Of a stretch of DNA of 64,000 nucleotides, positions 50,335 to 59,953 are shown in pieces. Location: positions 1 through 64,000 of the forward strand of contig NZ_NITZ01000005.1 in NCBI RefSeq assembly GCF_002632615.1, in the 5' to 3' direction. The DNA comes from Xenorhabdus miraniensis (GTDB lineage Bacteria > Pseudomonadota > Gammaproteobacteria > Enterobacterales > Enterobacteriaceae). Each line of letters opens with the position of its first letter. Positions within the stretch are counted from its first letter, which is position 1. The translations under genes were made by a program, and so were the position numbers. The notes under the pieces are model-generated. The model was not told where the DNA came from. It did no database searches and saw nothing but the letters and a program-made list of their open reading frames with translations.

Positions 50335-50877
50335 ATGAACGAATTTTCTATTGTTTGCCGTATCTTGGGAACATTATTTAACCGTGCACCACAAGATCCT
50401 GTTCTGCAACCTTTGATTGCCATGATTGCAGAGGGGAAACTGAAACAGGCATGGCCTTTGGAACAGGACGAATTACTGGAGCGATTACAGCAACACAGTG
50501 AATTATCAGTGATTGAAGCGGATTATCAATCTCTGTTTATTGGAGAATCTGCTGGCGTGTCCGTTTGCCGTTCTGATTATACTGATGAAAAAGAAAGTGA
50601 AGTCCGTCAGTTTTTAGCAGAACGGGGTATGCCTTTGTCTGAAACTCCTGCTGATCAATTCGGTTCTTTATTGTTGGCTGCGTCATGGTTGGAAGATCAG
50701 GCGGCAGAAGACGAAGTTCAGGCTCAGATTACCTTGTTTGATGAGTATTTGTTACCTTGGTGTGGGCAATTTCTTGGTAAAGTTGAAGCCCATGCAACCA
50801 GTGGTTTTTATCGGACTTTAGCGATTGTCACTCGCGAAGCATTGCAGGCGTTGCGTGAAGAGCTTGAATCTGAGTGA
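50335..50877 (+). CDS. ycdY: TorD-family chaperone YcdY
   Basis: A 180-residue chaperone of the TorD/DmsD family, similar to E. coli YcdY. The start MNEFSIVCRILG at 50335 is the same N-terminus as in E. coli; the TTG six codons earlier was not used. The internal DYQSLFIGES and the C-terminal LPWCGQFLGKVEAHATSGF are recognisable. E. coli YcdY is thought to activate the zinc hydrolase YcdX, which is missing next to it in this window. Confidence 0.93.
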   Translation: MNEFSIVCRILGTLFNRAPQDPVLQPLIAMIAEGKLKQAWPLEQDELLERLQQHSELSVIEADYQSLFIGESAGVSVCRSDYTDEKESEVRQFLAERGMPLSETPADQFGSLLLAASWLEDQAAEDEVQAQITLFDEYLLPWCGQFLGKVEAHATSGFYRTLAIVTREALQALREELESE

Positions 50878-50955
50878 CAATGTCACTTTATCGATTTAGC
50901 GTCTGTCTTAAAAAGACAAGCTTAATTGATAAATCCATTGTTAACTAAGAGGTAA

Positions 50956-50985
50956 AATAAAGGCAATTAATTAATTGCCTTTATT
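50956..50985. terminator. Bidirectional terminator between ycdY and yceB
   Basis: AATAAAGGCAATTAA and TTAATTGCCTTTATT form a perfect 15-bp palindrome with T-rich sequence after it on the plus strand. It separates the two converging genes. Confidence 0.8.
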
Positions 50986-51004
50986 ATTTTATTGGTAATG
51001 AAAA

Positions 51005-51568
51005 TTATTTATCAGTCAAACTGATAACCAATTTTCCAGGCTTAACTTCTAATCCTTTGGCTAATGTTACAGCAGCAGCTTCCGCTTTGCTTTTTTCTGG
51101 ATTTAGCACATAAACCGGATGAGTATCAAAGAATTCGCTCAACGAAGTATTCAAGTAAGGCATCAAAGCCTTAATCGGAGTGGCGGCTTTTTCTGGCGTT
51201 GTCTGGTAGTCGGCAACTTCTAAATTTTTAATGAAAATAGCCCTTTTTTCTGCATTGAATACCGGCTTAGCTTTGATAGTCAGTTTCATGTCAGCTTGAG
51301 TCGCTCCCAACAAACTCACCAATTGAACTTTTGCTTGAGTTGATAGTTCAATTTTTTCTGGATCTTGACGACCCACCTGACTGGTTAAATCACCCAGTGT
51401 GATATTGGCTTGGGCTACCCCGGGAATACTGATTTGCTTTTGATAATGAACTTTTTTTAATAAATAGTCATTAAGTAAACCTTCGCTGATGCTGACTTCC
51501 TTGAATTGATCACAGCCGCTGATTAAACCCACCAGTACCAATACTGCGCCTAAGAAAAATCTTCTCAT
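51005..51568 (-). CDS. yceB: Lipoprotein YceB (DUF1439)
   Basis: A 187-residue predicted lipoprotein. The signal peptide ends with lipobox LISGC (Cys19). It matches E. coli YceB in the DUF1439 fold, a lipid-binding TULIP-like family by annotation (SISEGLLNDYLL, VHYQKQISIPGVAQANITLGDL segments). Aspartate follows the cysteine (CDQ), which in Enterobacterales can favour retention in the inner membrane. It is not in an operon with mdtH, which lies 52 bases upstream in the same direction, although read-through is possible. Confidence 0.92.
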   Translation of the reverse strand: MRRFFLGAVLVLVGLISGCDQFKEVSISEGLLNDYLLKKVHYQKQISIPGVAQANITLGDLTSQVGRQDPEKIELSTQAKVQLVSLLGATQADMKLTIKAKPVFNAEKRAIFIKNLEVADYQTTPEKAATPIKALMPYLNTSLSEFFDTHPVYVLNPEKSKAEAAAVTLAKGLEVKPGKLVISLTDK

Positions 51569-51620
51569 ATTGTCTCCTTTTTATCTTCAACAGGCAGATT
51601 TTACACGATTAATAGTGTAA

Positions 51621-52826
51621 TTAATGTCTGTTAATCATGACAGGTTTAATCTTTTTCTGATTGAATTGGCGATTCAGGGCATAAATAGTTATTAAGCCCG
51701 CTAATCCCAGCAAAAGCCACGGTAATTGCGGCATATTCAAGTTCTTGCCTGTATCATAAAGCCATCCACCGCCGGTATAACCGAATGCGCCGCCCAGCGC
51801 CAACCCCAGCCGACTGAATCCCATATAACTGCCACGAGCGCGGGGATCAGCCAGTGATGCACTTAATGTTTCACGGGCAGGTTCTGCTGTTACCATCCCC
51901 AGATAGAATACGCTTATTAAACCAAATATGAGATGCAATTGACTGACCCAACCGATCGGGAACATGCAGATACTCATTAAAAGCAGACCCGCCATCAATC
52001 GTTGTTCCTGACGGAAATATTTTTCACTCCAGCGCGCGATGGGATAGAGCAGTGTCAGGGAAATCACCGCTTCAATAGCATACATCCACTTAACGGCAGT
52101 CGCCGTACCGGAAATTTCATGGATAATGATCGGGAACATCAACATGACTTGTACTGACAAAATAAAATAACCGGTCAACGTCAGCACATAGTAAAAGAAC
52201 CGACGATCTTTGATGACACGACCCATTCCTTCTTTGATGGGTGTCCGGGTTGTTGATATACGGTATGCAGGCAGGAGCCAGGCATTAAATAAGGCGGCGA
52301 GCACAAACACCGCTGCACCAATCCAACAGACGATATTGAAATTATATTGCAGCAACCAGCTTCCTATCAGTGCGCCAATGACGGCTCCTGCGCTGTCCTG
52401 CATCAATAAGAGTGAATAAAAGCGTCCTCGTTCATGGGGGCGGGTCAATTTAATAATCAGTGCCGCTCTTGGAGGATCAAATAATGTTCCACCCAATCCC
52501 GATAAAACACAGGAGAAAATCAATATCCAAGGCTCAGAAGCGATTGCCATCAGGGCAAAACCCAATGCACGCAATAACATGCCCGTGACAATCATTGGCT
52601 TGGCACCGAACCTGTCTGCAATAGCACCGCCAAAAATACCCAATCCTTGTTGTACAAGCTGGCGCAGACCCAGAGCCAAGCCCACGATAACGGCGGCCCA
52701 ACCCAGTTGTTCGACGAAACGAATTGAAATCAGGGGAAAAACAACAAAAAATCCTAAAACGACTAATAAATTATCCAATAAAAGAAAATATTTACCCAAG
52801 CTGCGTGCTTGTGAAACTAATGACAT
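51621..52826 (-). CDS. mdtH: MFS multidrug transporter MdtH
   Basis: A 401-residue, 12-helix MFS transporter close to E. coli MdtH (402 residues). Near-identical stretches are [28 protein letters not shown] (part) and [18 protein letters not shown]. In E. coli it gives resistance to fluoroquinolones such as norfloxacin. It diverges from rimJ with 174 bp between, as in E. coli, showing conserved core-genome order here. Confidence 0.95.
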   Translation of the reverse strand: MSLVSQARSLGKYFLLLDNLLVVLGFFVVFPLISIRFVEQLGWAAVIVGLALGLRQLVQQGLGIFGGAIADRFGAKPMIVTGMLLRALGFALMAIASEPWILIFSCVLSGLGGTLFDPPRAALIIKLTRPHERGRFYSLLLMQDSAGAVIGALIGSWLLQYNFNIVCWIGAAVFVLAALFNAWLLPAYRISTTRTPIKEGMGRVIKDRRFFYYVLTLTGYFILSVQVMLMFPIIIHEISGTATAVKWMYAIEAVISLTLLYPIARWSEKYFRQEQRLMAGLLLMSICMFPIGWVSQLHLIFGLISVFYLGMVTAEPARETLSASLADPRARGSYMGFSRLGLALGGAFGYTGGGWLYDTGKNLNMPQLPWLLLGLAGLITIYALNRQFNQKKIKPVMINRH

Positions 52827-53000
52827 TTTGCACCATTGAAATGTGAAAAAATAAATGTGATTTTTTATTATTTTGAACTTAATTTGAGCTTTAAGGTAGG
52901 GGGAATATAGATGATATTTTTTTATCGTAAGAGGGTGATTATAATTTCTATAAAAGCTAAATTATTGAAGAAATTTTCAAGATAAATATCAGGAGAAGGC

Positions 53001-53585
53001 ATGTTTGGTTATCGTTCTGCATCGCCAAAAATTCGCTTTATTACAGATAGGATGGTCGTTCGTTTGGTGTATGAGCGGGATGCTTATCGATTGGCTGAAT
53101 ATTATGCAGAAAATAAAGATTTTCTTAAGCCATGGGAGCCAACAAGGGATGGTAGTTTTTATCAACCTTCGGGATGGACAAATAGATTGAGTTATATTGC
53201 GGAATTGCAACGGAAGGAGGCGACATTTAATTTCTTGTTATTAGACCCTGATGAAAATGAAGTCATGGGCGTGGCTAATTTCACCAATGTTATGCGTGGA
53301 GCATTTCATTCCTGTTTCCTTGGTTATTCCTTAGGCGAAAAATGGCAGGGACAGGGGTTAATGTATGAAGCATTGTTGCCGGCAATTCGTTATATGCAGC
53401 GCTATCAGAAAATGCACCGGATTATGGCTAATTATATGCCGCATAACCATCGCAGTGGAAATCTGCTCAAGAAGCTCGGTTTCGAACAAGAAGGTTATGC
53501 CAAGAATTACTTAATGATTGATGGTATTTGGCAAGATCATATACTGACAGCGCTGACCGATCATTTATGGGGTGTTGGGTTATAA
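53001..53585 (+). CDS. rimJ: Ribosomal protein S5 alanine N-acetyltransferase RimJ
   Basis: A 194-residue GNAT acetyltransferase matching E. coli RimJ (194). The acetyl-CoA-binding [14 protein letters not shown] segment and the N-terminal [13 protein letters not shown] region are typical. It acetylates the N-terminus of ribosomal protein S5. AGGAGA lies before the ATG. In E. coli, rimJ is followed by yceH and mviM; here a converging T6SS operon follows after 41 bases. Confidence 0.95.
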   Translation: MFGYRSASPKIRFITDRMVVRLVYERDAYRLAEYYAENKDFLKPWEPTRDGSFYQPSGWTNRLSYIAELQRKEATFNFLLLDPDENEVMGVANFTNVMRGAFHSCFLGYSLGEKWQGQGLMYEALLPAIRYMQRYQKMHRIMANYMPHNHRSGNLLKKLGFEQEGYAKNYLMIDGIWQDHILTALTDHLWGVGL

Positions 53586-53626
53586 GTCAGAAATATTCTG
53601 CAAGATAGGTGGTTTTGATTAGCTGT

Positions 53627-56275
53627 CTAATCAGTGAACTGGAATTGAAACTCACCTTGCTCAAGGGATACCTGCAATTGACGATAGTGTTCATCGTGGG
53701 CACTGGCAAAAAGCAGTTGCCGGCTGATTTGCGGTAGCAAAGTATTTGTCAGGATCGCATCAACCATGCGCCCACCTGATTCAATTTCTGTACATCTGCT
53801 GACGATATGCTCAACCATTGCATCATCAAATGTCGCTGTAATGCCATGATTTTCCAATAGGCGTTTTTTAATTCTTCCCAATTGTAGATGCACAATATTG
53901 GTCATCACTTCATCACTTAACGGATAGTAAGGAATGACCAGCAATCGCCCCAGCAGGGCCGCCGGAAAGACATTCAGTAACGGCTTACGTAATGCAGTGC
54001 TGAGTTCATCTGGCGCAGGGATAGTGTCTTGTTGAGTGCAGTATGTGCTGACTAAATCAGCACCGACATTGGATGTCAGGATAATGATCGTATTCTTGAA
54101 ATCAATGTGGCGTCCTTCTCCATCTTCCATCCAGCCTTTATCAAAGACCTGGAAGAAAATTTCATGGACATCGGGATGTGCTTTTTCTATTTCATCCAAC
54201 AATACCACACTGTAAGGACGGCGTCGGACAGCTTCAGTCAGCACACCGCCTTCACCATAACCTACATAGCCGGGCGGGGCCCCTTTCAAGGTCGATACCG
54301 TATGCGCTTCCTGAAACTCACTCATATTGATGGTAATGAGGTTTTGTTCTCCACCATACAGCGTCTCTGCAAGGGCGAGTGCCGTTTCAGTTTTACCCAC
54401 GCCAGAAGGGCCGCATAACATGAACACGCCGACCGGTTTATTGGGATCATCCAGTTTGGCGCGTGAAGTGCGTACACGTTTAGCGATTAACTCTAACCCA
54501 TGATACTGACCAATGACGCGCTGGCTGAGTGTGTCAGCCAACTGTAATACGGCATCAATTTCGTCTTTTACCATCCGGTTGAGAGGAATGCCCGTCCAGT
54601 CTGACACAACTGAAGAAACAACATTGTCATCTACGGCAGCAAAGATAAGGGGTTCTTCTCCTTGCAAAGTTTTCAATTGTTGTTGTAATTCTGACAGTTC
54701 AGCGTGTTTTGTCTCAAATTCATCATGCTGTTCTCCGTGTAATTCCATTCGCAGATGAATAATTTTATTGGTCAATAAAAGTTCTTGCTCCCAGCGTTCT
54801 TGCAACTGCGTTCTTTGTTCTTCCAAAGTCAATAGTTCATTAAGAATGGGTTCTGAACGTTGTTTATCACCGATGCCGACTTTAGATTCTCGTTCGGCAA
54901 TTTCCAGTTCAATTTGCAATGCCTCTATGCGGTGACGACAATTTTCCAGTTGCGGCGGTTCTGCATGTTGGCTGACGGCAACTCTGGCACAAGCGGTATC
55001 GAGCAGGGCCACCGCCTTATCTGGTAACTGGCGGGCAGGGATATAGCGATGCGAAAGACGAACGGCAGCTTCAACGGCTTCATCCAGCAAGAGCACGTGA
55101 TGATGTTGCTCCAGAGGATGGATCAGGCTGCGTAGCATGAGCAGTGCTTTGGTTTCATCAGGCTCATGAACCTGAACAACTTGAAAACGGCGGGTTAGGG
55201 CAGGATCTTTTTCGATATATTTTTTATATTCAGACCAGGTAGTGGCACCAAGAGTACGTAATTGACCACGTGCTAACGCAGGTTTCAACAGATTGGCAGC
55301 ATCCCCGGTTCCTTGTTGTCCGCCAGCCCCAATTAAGGTATGGATTTCATCAATGAACAAAATGATCGGAGTTGGGCTGGATTGCACTTCATCAATCACT
55401 TTGCGTAAACGGGATTCGAATTCGCCTTTGATGCTGGCTCCTGCTTGTAGCATTCCGATGTCCAACAGCCAAAGCTGGACATTGCGCAAAGGTGGTGGAA
55501 CTTCGCCTGCGACAATCCTTAATGCCAATCCTTCAATGACAGCGGTTTTGCCAACGCCGGCTTCACCCGTTAATAGGGGGTTGTTTTGGCGGCGGCGCAT
55601 TAGAATATCAACGATTTGACGAATTTCTTCATCACGCCCGGATACGGGATCCATTTCACCGTTACGTGCACGGGCAGTCAATTCTTGCCCATATTGTTGT
55701 AATGCTGATTGTTGTAATGCTGATTGTTGTAATGCTGAGTTTGCCCCTGCCGGTAAAGTGCTTCCCTGTGCATCTGATGGTGATGTATTTACCTGATATT
55801 CATCGCTTTCTCTGCAAATTTCATTGAAATTGTCGAGCAGAATATCCGCATTAATACGATCAAACTGAGGAGAAATGGATTTCAACGCATTGCGTAAGTT
55901 AAAGGTTTTCAATATACCTGTCAGTAAATGTGCACTGCGAATCTCATTCACGCCAAATTTAAGTGAGCCGTATACCCAGGCGCGTTCTACAGCATTATCA
56001 ATATGCTCAGAAAGATCAGAGATGGCACTGGCTCCACGTGGCAAGCGATCCAGTGCTGTAACAATATCTTTGGTCAATGCGGATTCATCCAGCGCAAAAT
56101 AGCGGATAAATTGCTGTAGATCACTGTTTTGTTGCTGCATGAGTTGATGCAACCAATGTACTAATTCGACATAAGGATTGCCGCGTAGTTTGCAAAAGGT
56201 TGTGGCATTTTCCAAGGAAGTGAACAGAATACGGTTAAGTTTGCCAAAGAGGACCGAACGGCTGATTTCTGACAT
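53627..56275 (-). CDS. clpV: T6SS ATPase ClpV (TssH)
   Basis: An 882-residue AAA+ unfoldase of the ClpV type. It has an N-terminal sheath-binding domain (1-150), Walker A1 GEAGVGKTAV (237-246), a coiled middle domain, and Walker A2 GPSGVGKTET in the second ATPase domain; Walker B IILFIDEIHT and VVLLDEIEK are also seen. ClpV takes apart contracted TssB-TssC sheaths. A SALQQ triple repeat (residues 180-194) lies in the linker after the N domain. It is the last gene of the operon. Confidence 0.96.
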   Translation of the reverse strand: MSEISRSVLFGKLNRILFTSLENATTFCKLRGNPYVELVHWLHQLMQQQNSDLQQFIRYFALDESALTKDIVTALDRLPRGASAISDLSEHIDNAVERAWVYGSLKFGVNEIRSAHLLTGILKTFNLRNALKSISPQFDRINADILLDNFNEICRESDEYQVNTSPSDAQGSTLPAGANSALQQSALQQSALQQYGQELTARARNGEMDPVSGRDEEIRQIVDILMRRRQNNPLLTGEAGVGKTAVIEGLALRIVAGEVPPPLRNVQLWLLDIGMLQAGASIKGEFESRLRKVIDEVQSSPTPIILFIDEIHTLIGAGGQQGTGDAANLLKPALARGQLRTLGATTWSEYKKYIEKDPALTRRFQVVQVHEPDETKALLMLRSLIHPLEQHHHVLLLDEAVEAAVRLSHRYIPARQLPDKAVALLDTACARVAVSQHAEPPQLENCRHRIEALQIELEIAERESKVGIGDKQRSEPILNELLTLEEQRTQLQERWEQELLLTNKIIHLRMELHGEQHDEFETKHAELSELQQQLKTLQGEEPLIFAAVDDNVVSSVVSDWTGIPLNRMVKDEIDAVLQLADTLSQRVIGQYHGLELIAKRVRTSRAKLDDPNKPVGVFMLCGPSGVGKTETALALAETLYGGEQNLITINMSEFQEAHTVSTLKGAPPGYVGYGEGGVLTEAVRRRPYSVVLLDEIEKAHPDVHEIFFQVFDKGWMEDGEGRHIDFKNTIIILTSNVGADLVSTYCTQQDTIPAPDELSTALRKPLLNVFPAALLGRLLVIPYYPLSDEVMTNIVHLQLGRIKKRLLENHGITATFDDAMVEHIVSRCTEIESGGRMVDAILTNTLLPQISRQLLFASAHDEHYRQLQVSLEQGEFQFQFTD
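55694..55738 (-). repeat. 15-bp tandem repeat inside clpV
   Basis: Three 15-bp units encode SALQQ three times in the linker between the N-terminal and first ATPase domains. It would allow in-frame length variation of the linker. Confidence 0.85.
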
Positions 56276-56365
56276 AGGATATAATCCGTAGCTTATTGTT
56301 AACAGAAGTTATGTGTGGGAATCGTGTGGAGATAGCGTGGAAATAGCATGGAAATAGAAAGTGCG

Positions 56366-57421
56366 CTAAGAAGCAATTAAGTACTCTGAGTTATAGAGCA
56401 GATCTCCGCGATGGGCTGGTTGTTCAATTTTGCCAAGCCAACTGTTCAGGCCCAGTTTTGTCGGTTCTGATAGATGAATGCCTTTTACATCAGATTGATG
56501 GAGTATCAAGCGAACATCCCATGCGTATTCAATCCCCAGATATTGATAAACCCAGTCACGCAATTGTTGTGATTTTGGCCCCCCCGGCAAGAACATGCCA
56601 TATTCAGCCAGCCTTAACGGGCCCAGTTCAATGCGAAATTTATATTGGATATCGTATAGGGCCGTCCCTAAAAAGGCAGAGATCCCTAAGCGGGGCATAT
56701 TGCGTCCGGCACTTAACTGAGCCTGATCGGGTACTCCGATTTCTAGCCATTGCGGGATATTTTGTATAATTTTCAGCGGAATATTGAAATAACCGAATAG
56801 TATTTTCGCCAGACCTTCCGCGTTATGCCCCAGTCGGGACAGGTGACCAGAGAGCGAATAACGGGCATGTTCACTAATTGAGGCTGTTTTTTTCTGAGCG
56901 GGCAATCCCATGCCTATCAGGCAGGAAAGATAGTGGCAAAAGCGTTGGTTATCCTGACGGTCTAGTGATACGGTGGGTTGGGCATTGGCCCAGGCGCGGT
57001 AAAATAACAGGATTAATCTGTGATGAAATAGATTGGTGAATGCGTTCAGGGTAGTGTCTTGATAATTATATTGCCGTGCATAAGTATATTCGGTCATGTG
57101 TAATGGCAATGGCCCATTAGGGCCAAATAAACCGAAACTGTAAATCAACATATCATAGCGTTTTGAATTCTCCCGTTGTTTGACTTCAGATAGGGTCGAT
57201 GGCGCGAAAATCATGGACGCTTTTTGCCCTAACCGCAAGAGTTCGTATTTTGGCAATGGGGCGGACCCGAGCATGTAATATTCCCCGGATTGTGCATCTA
57301 TGCGGCGCAGGGTTTGGAATAAATCGAATTGCCACGGCGCTTGGGTGAGCTGCTTCCAAAAGTCATCTGGTAAGCGACATATAGGATGAATGGAGATGGC
57401 GTTTTCTTGATTCATATTCAT
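56366..57421 (-). CDS. tssG: T6SS baseplate protein TssG
   Basis: A 351-residue baseplate wedge protein. The TssG features FDLFQTLRRIDAQ, GLFGPNGPLPLHMTEY and the CHYLSCLIGMGLP region are seen. It starts nine bases after tssF. TssG binds TssF and TssE in the wedge complex. Between it and clpV lie 90 bp with three near-copies of an 11-bp unit (about 56323-56357), possibly a small control region. Confidence 0.94.
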   Translation of the reverse strand: MNMNQENAISIHPICRLPDDFWKQLTQAPWQFDLFQTLRRIDAQSGEYYMLGSAPLPKYELLRLGQKASMIFAPSTLSEVKQRENSKRYDMLIYSFGLFGPNGPLPLHMTEYTYARQYNYQDTTLNAFTNLFHHRLILLFYRAWANAQPTVSLDRQDNQRFCHYLSCLIGMGLPAQKKTASISEHARYSLSGHLSRLGHNAEGLAKILFGYFNIPLKIIQNIPQWLEIGVPDQAQLSAGRNMPRLGISAFLGTALYDIQYKFRIELGPLRLAEYGMFLPGGPKSQQLRDWVYQYLGIEYAWDVRLILHQSDVKGIHLSEPTKLGLNSWLGKIEQPAHRGDLLYNSEYLIAS

Positions 57422-57429
57422 TTTGTCTT

Positions 57430-59304
57430 TTATATCAATTTCTTATTACCCATCTGGGCAGGCCAAAAACCGATATTGCCACGCTGCTGGCTATACAATG
57501 TCATTTCGGTAAAGGAATTCATGGTTACCAGATTAGAGAAGAGCTTTTCCAGTACGCTGCCTAACAGCCAAGGACTGGTGCCTGCAAATTCTTGTTCATT
57601 CACTTCCAACCGAATACTGACGCCACGGGCAAAAACTATCGGGCCGGGCTCAGGAACCCGTCGATAAATGGTTTTTAATGAACAATGGCGAATGCCATTA
57701 ATCTGGCGAATGATGGCTGGCTCTGCAAGGTTGGCATACAGACTTAACAATTGCCGTAATGCCTGAGTGCCTTTTTCGTCATTTTTGTCCATGAAGTGCG
57801 AGTAATTAAGTTGAAGCTGACTGATTAAGTTCCAGGAGGCTGAACCTTGCGCCAAGGCCGGGCGTGGGGCTGTAGGCCTTTTGAGGAACATAATTTTATT
57901 GATGGGAATGGAATCCAGCATGGCAAAGTTGTCGAGATCTTGTTGGCGCAGCATCGCAGATAAGTCACGGTTGGTACACATGATATCGGCAGTCAGGAAT
58001 TTTAGCTTATTGGGCCATGGAGAGTGTTGTTCATCAACAATGGAAACAAATGTTTCTGTGCCAACATAACTGGATCGCGTCCCGTATTGGCGGGCTTGTT
58101 CAGATAAAATACGGGGATCACGGCGCAAAGAAAAATAAGCGCCATAGTTATTTTTATCATCGCTGAAAGTAGACCAGAAGGGCCTGAATACTCGCGTTTC
58201 TTTATGGGTAGTATCAACGCCGCGCAGACGTTGTACCGAAAAAATTTCGTAATCCAGAGGGCGGGTATTATCAACAACCAAATGATATTCATTGGAATTT
58301 TCTTCCACTGTGACACGTTCAGTGATTTTGGGAAATAAATTAATGACAGGCGTACTATTTAAGGTCAGATAAGAGGCATCTATCAGGCGTTCCAGATCAG
58401 CATCGACTTTATTCAACAGCAGAATCAGTTCAAATTCACTCTTTTCTTCTGTTTGTTTCAGTAAAGATCCCATGCCGCTGATACTAAAGAATTGAAAACG
58501 TGCCGGAAAAGCAAAATATTCTTGAAGTTGCCGGTATCCGCTGAAATTACGGGGATCGTTAGGGAGCAATGATTGGTCATCATCAAACCCCTCATGATGT
58601 GGAAAAATATCGGGTAAAACCTGATATTGAGGGGTATCGCCAAGCGTCTTACATACCATGCCAACAGAATGTTCCATAATCAGTTCCAACAACTGTTGGG
58701 ATTGAATATCTGGCCCTGAAAGAAAAAAAACCAGTTTGTTAAGGGCCAGTTCATTGAGGAAAAATTTTTCCTTGCATTTCAGATGAATGCGCAGGGCGCT
58801 GACGGCACCATATTGGTGAAGGTTTAGTGCCACCAGTGGAAGATTGGCAGGAATTTTGCCAAGTTCAACATGTTGCAGATGTAACGGTTGTAGGGTGACA
58901 TCTTGGGTTGTGGCATAGTGAAAAGTAATGCCGTCCTTTTTCAGCGTTTGGCAGTGCATGATGGTTCCACGTGGCACTAAAAACCCATGGCTGATATCTC
59001 CCTTGCTGGTATCAGGCTGGAGTTCGACAATCGCCATTGAAGGCGTCGGAGACAGATAATTAGGATATAGCATCTCCAGTAAATGCTCGGAAAAGTGCGG
59101 AAATTCAGCATCCATTTTTAATTGGATGCGGGAAGTCAGAAAAGCAAAGCCTTCCATAAGACGTTCAACATAGGGATCGACAACGTCGATACCATGCATT
59201 CCCAGACGATTGGCGACTTTCGGATAACGTTCGGCAAATTCTTTGCCCATTTCACGCAAATACACCAATTCACGGTTATAGTACTCTAGCAGTTTACTGT
59301 CCAT
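57430..59304 (-). CDS. tssF: T6SS baseplate protein TssF
   Basis: A 624-residue baseplate protein with the typical start KLLEYYNRELVYLREMGKEFAERYPKVA (quoted in part), followed by RLMEGFAFLTSRIQLKMD and a C-terminal FARGVSIRLEVNEQEFAG region. Length is usual for TssF (600-630). It follows tssE by 33 bases. TssF and TssG form the T6SS wedge core, equal to gp6/gp7 of T4. Confidence 0.95.
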   Translation of the reverse strand: MDSKLLEYYNRELVYLREMGKEFAERYPKVANRLGMHGIDVVDPYVERLMEGFAFLTSRIQLKMDAEFPHFSEHLLEMLYPNYLSPTPSMAIVELQPDTSKGDISHGFLVPRGTIMHCQTLKKDGITFHYATTQDVTLQPLHLQHVELGKIPANLPLVALNLHQYGAVSALRIHLKCKEKFFLNELALNKLVFFLSGPDIQSQQLLELIMEHSVGMVCKTLGDTPQYQVLPDIFPHHEGFDDDQSLLPNDPRNFSGYRQLQEYFAFPARFQFFSISGMGSLLKQTEEKSEFELILLLNKVDADLERLIDASYLTLNSTPVINLFPKITERVTVEENSNEYHLVVDNTRPLDYEIFSVQRLRGVDTTHKETRVFRPFWSTFSDDKNNYGAYFSLRRDPRILSEQARQYGTRSSYVGTETFVSIVDEQHSPWPNKLKFLTADIMCTNRDLSAMLRQQDLDNFAMLDSIPINKIMFLKRPTAPRPALAQGSASWNLISQLQLNYSHFMDKNDEKGTQALRQLLSLYANLAEPAIIRQINGIRHCSLKTIYRRVPEPGPIVFARGVSIRLEVNEQEFAGTSPWLLGSVLEKLFSNLVTMNSFTEMTLYSQQRGNIGFWPAQMGNKKLI

Positions 59305-59337
59305 GGCCTCCCCTCTTAAGTTGTCTTTATCTTAACG

Positions 59338-59892
59338 TTATCCGGCTTCTCGTATGGTGAAGTAACCATTTTCCAGATCGATATCACTGCGGAATAGAAA
59401 TTCGAGTGGCCAAGGAGCACACCACAAAAACCCTTTTATTTCTATGGATAAGGTGTTGTATAAAGTCAATGAGTGGGTATCGGAAATGCAATTTATCTCA
59501 AGCTCATCGGGGATGATACGGGGTTCGAATATGTGAATAGCCCTGATGATTCTGTGCTGAATATCTTCCCATTCTATTCCTGACATGTATTTACCAGCCA
59601 GAGGAGGCAGACCAAAGTTATAAACAGAACGAAGGATCTCTGGAAATGGGCTCAAATCTTGTTCTGATTCACTATTGATACTATTGAGTAACCATTGTAA
59701 ATCTCTCAGGACACTTTGTCGCAAGGCACTGTGTGACAGAAGATAACTGTTGATAGCTTCTTGTTTTTTATCCGGTTCGTTATCTGTGAGTTTATCCAGC
59801 AAAAGAGGCTGCACTCTATCTTTGGCAGTAATACGCGCAGCTTTATTTCGGCTACGATAGCCACCATGCAGCAAAGTAATATTGTCGTTCAT
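59338..59892 (-). CDS. tssE: T6SS baseplate protein TssE (gp25-like)
   Basis: A 184-residue protein of the gp25/TssE family, longer than the usual 140-170 because of its N-terminal part. The SVLRDLQWLLNS, EILRSVYNFGLPPLAG and ILPDELEINCISDTHSL-like segments are typical, with the E-x-R-like family core preserved. It starts sheath polymerisation on the baseplate. 61 bp separate it from the FHA gene. Confidence 0.93.
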   Translation of the reverse strand: MNDNITLLHGGYRSRNKAARITAKDRVQPLLLDKLTDNEPDKKQEAINSYLLSHSALRQSVLRDLQWLLNSINSESEQDLSPFPEILRSVYNFGLPPLAGKYMSGIEWEDIQHRIIRAIHIFEPRIIPDELEINCISDTHSLTLYNTLSIEIKGFLWCAPWPLEFLFRSDIDLENGYFTIREAG

Positions 59893-59953
59893 GGGTTACC
59901 TATTGATCGTCAGGGTAATGGGGGAGTGGCGAGAAAATTGTTAGCGATAAACG

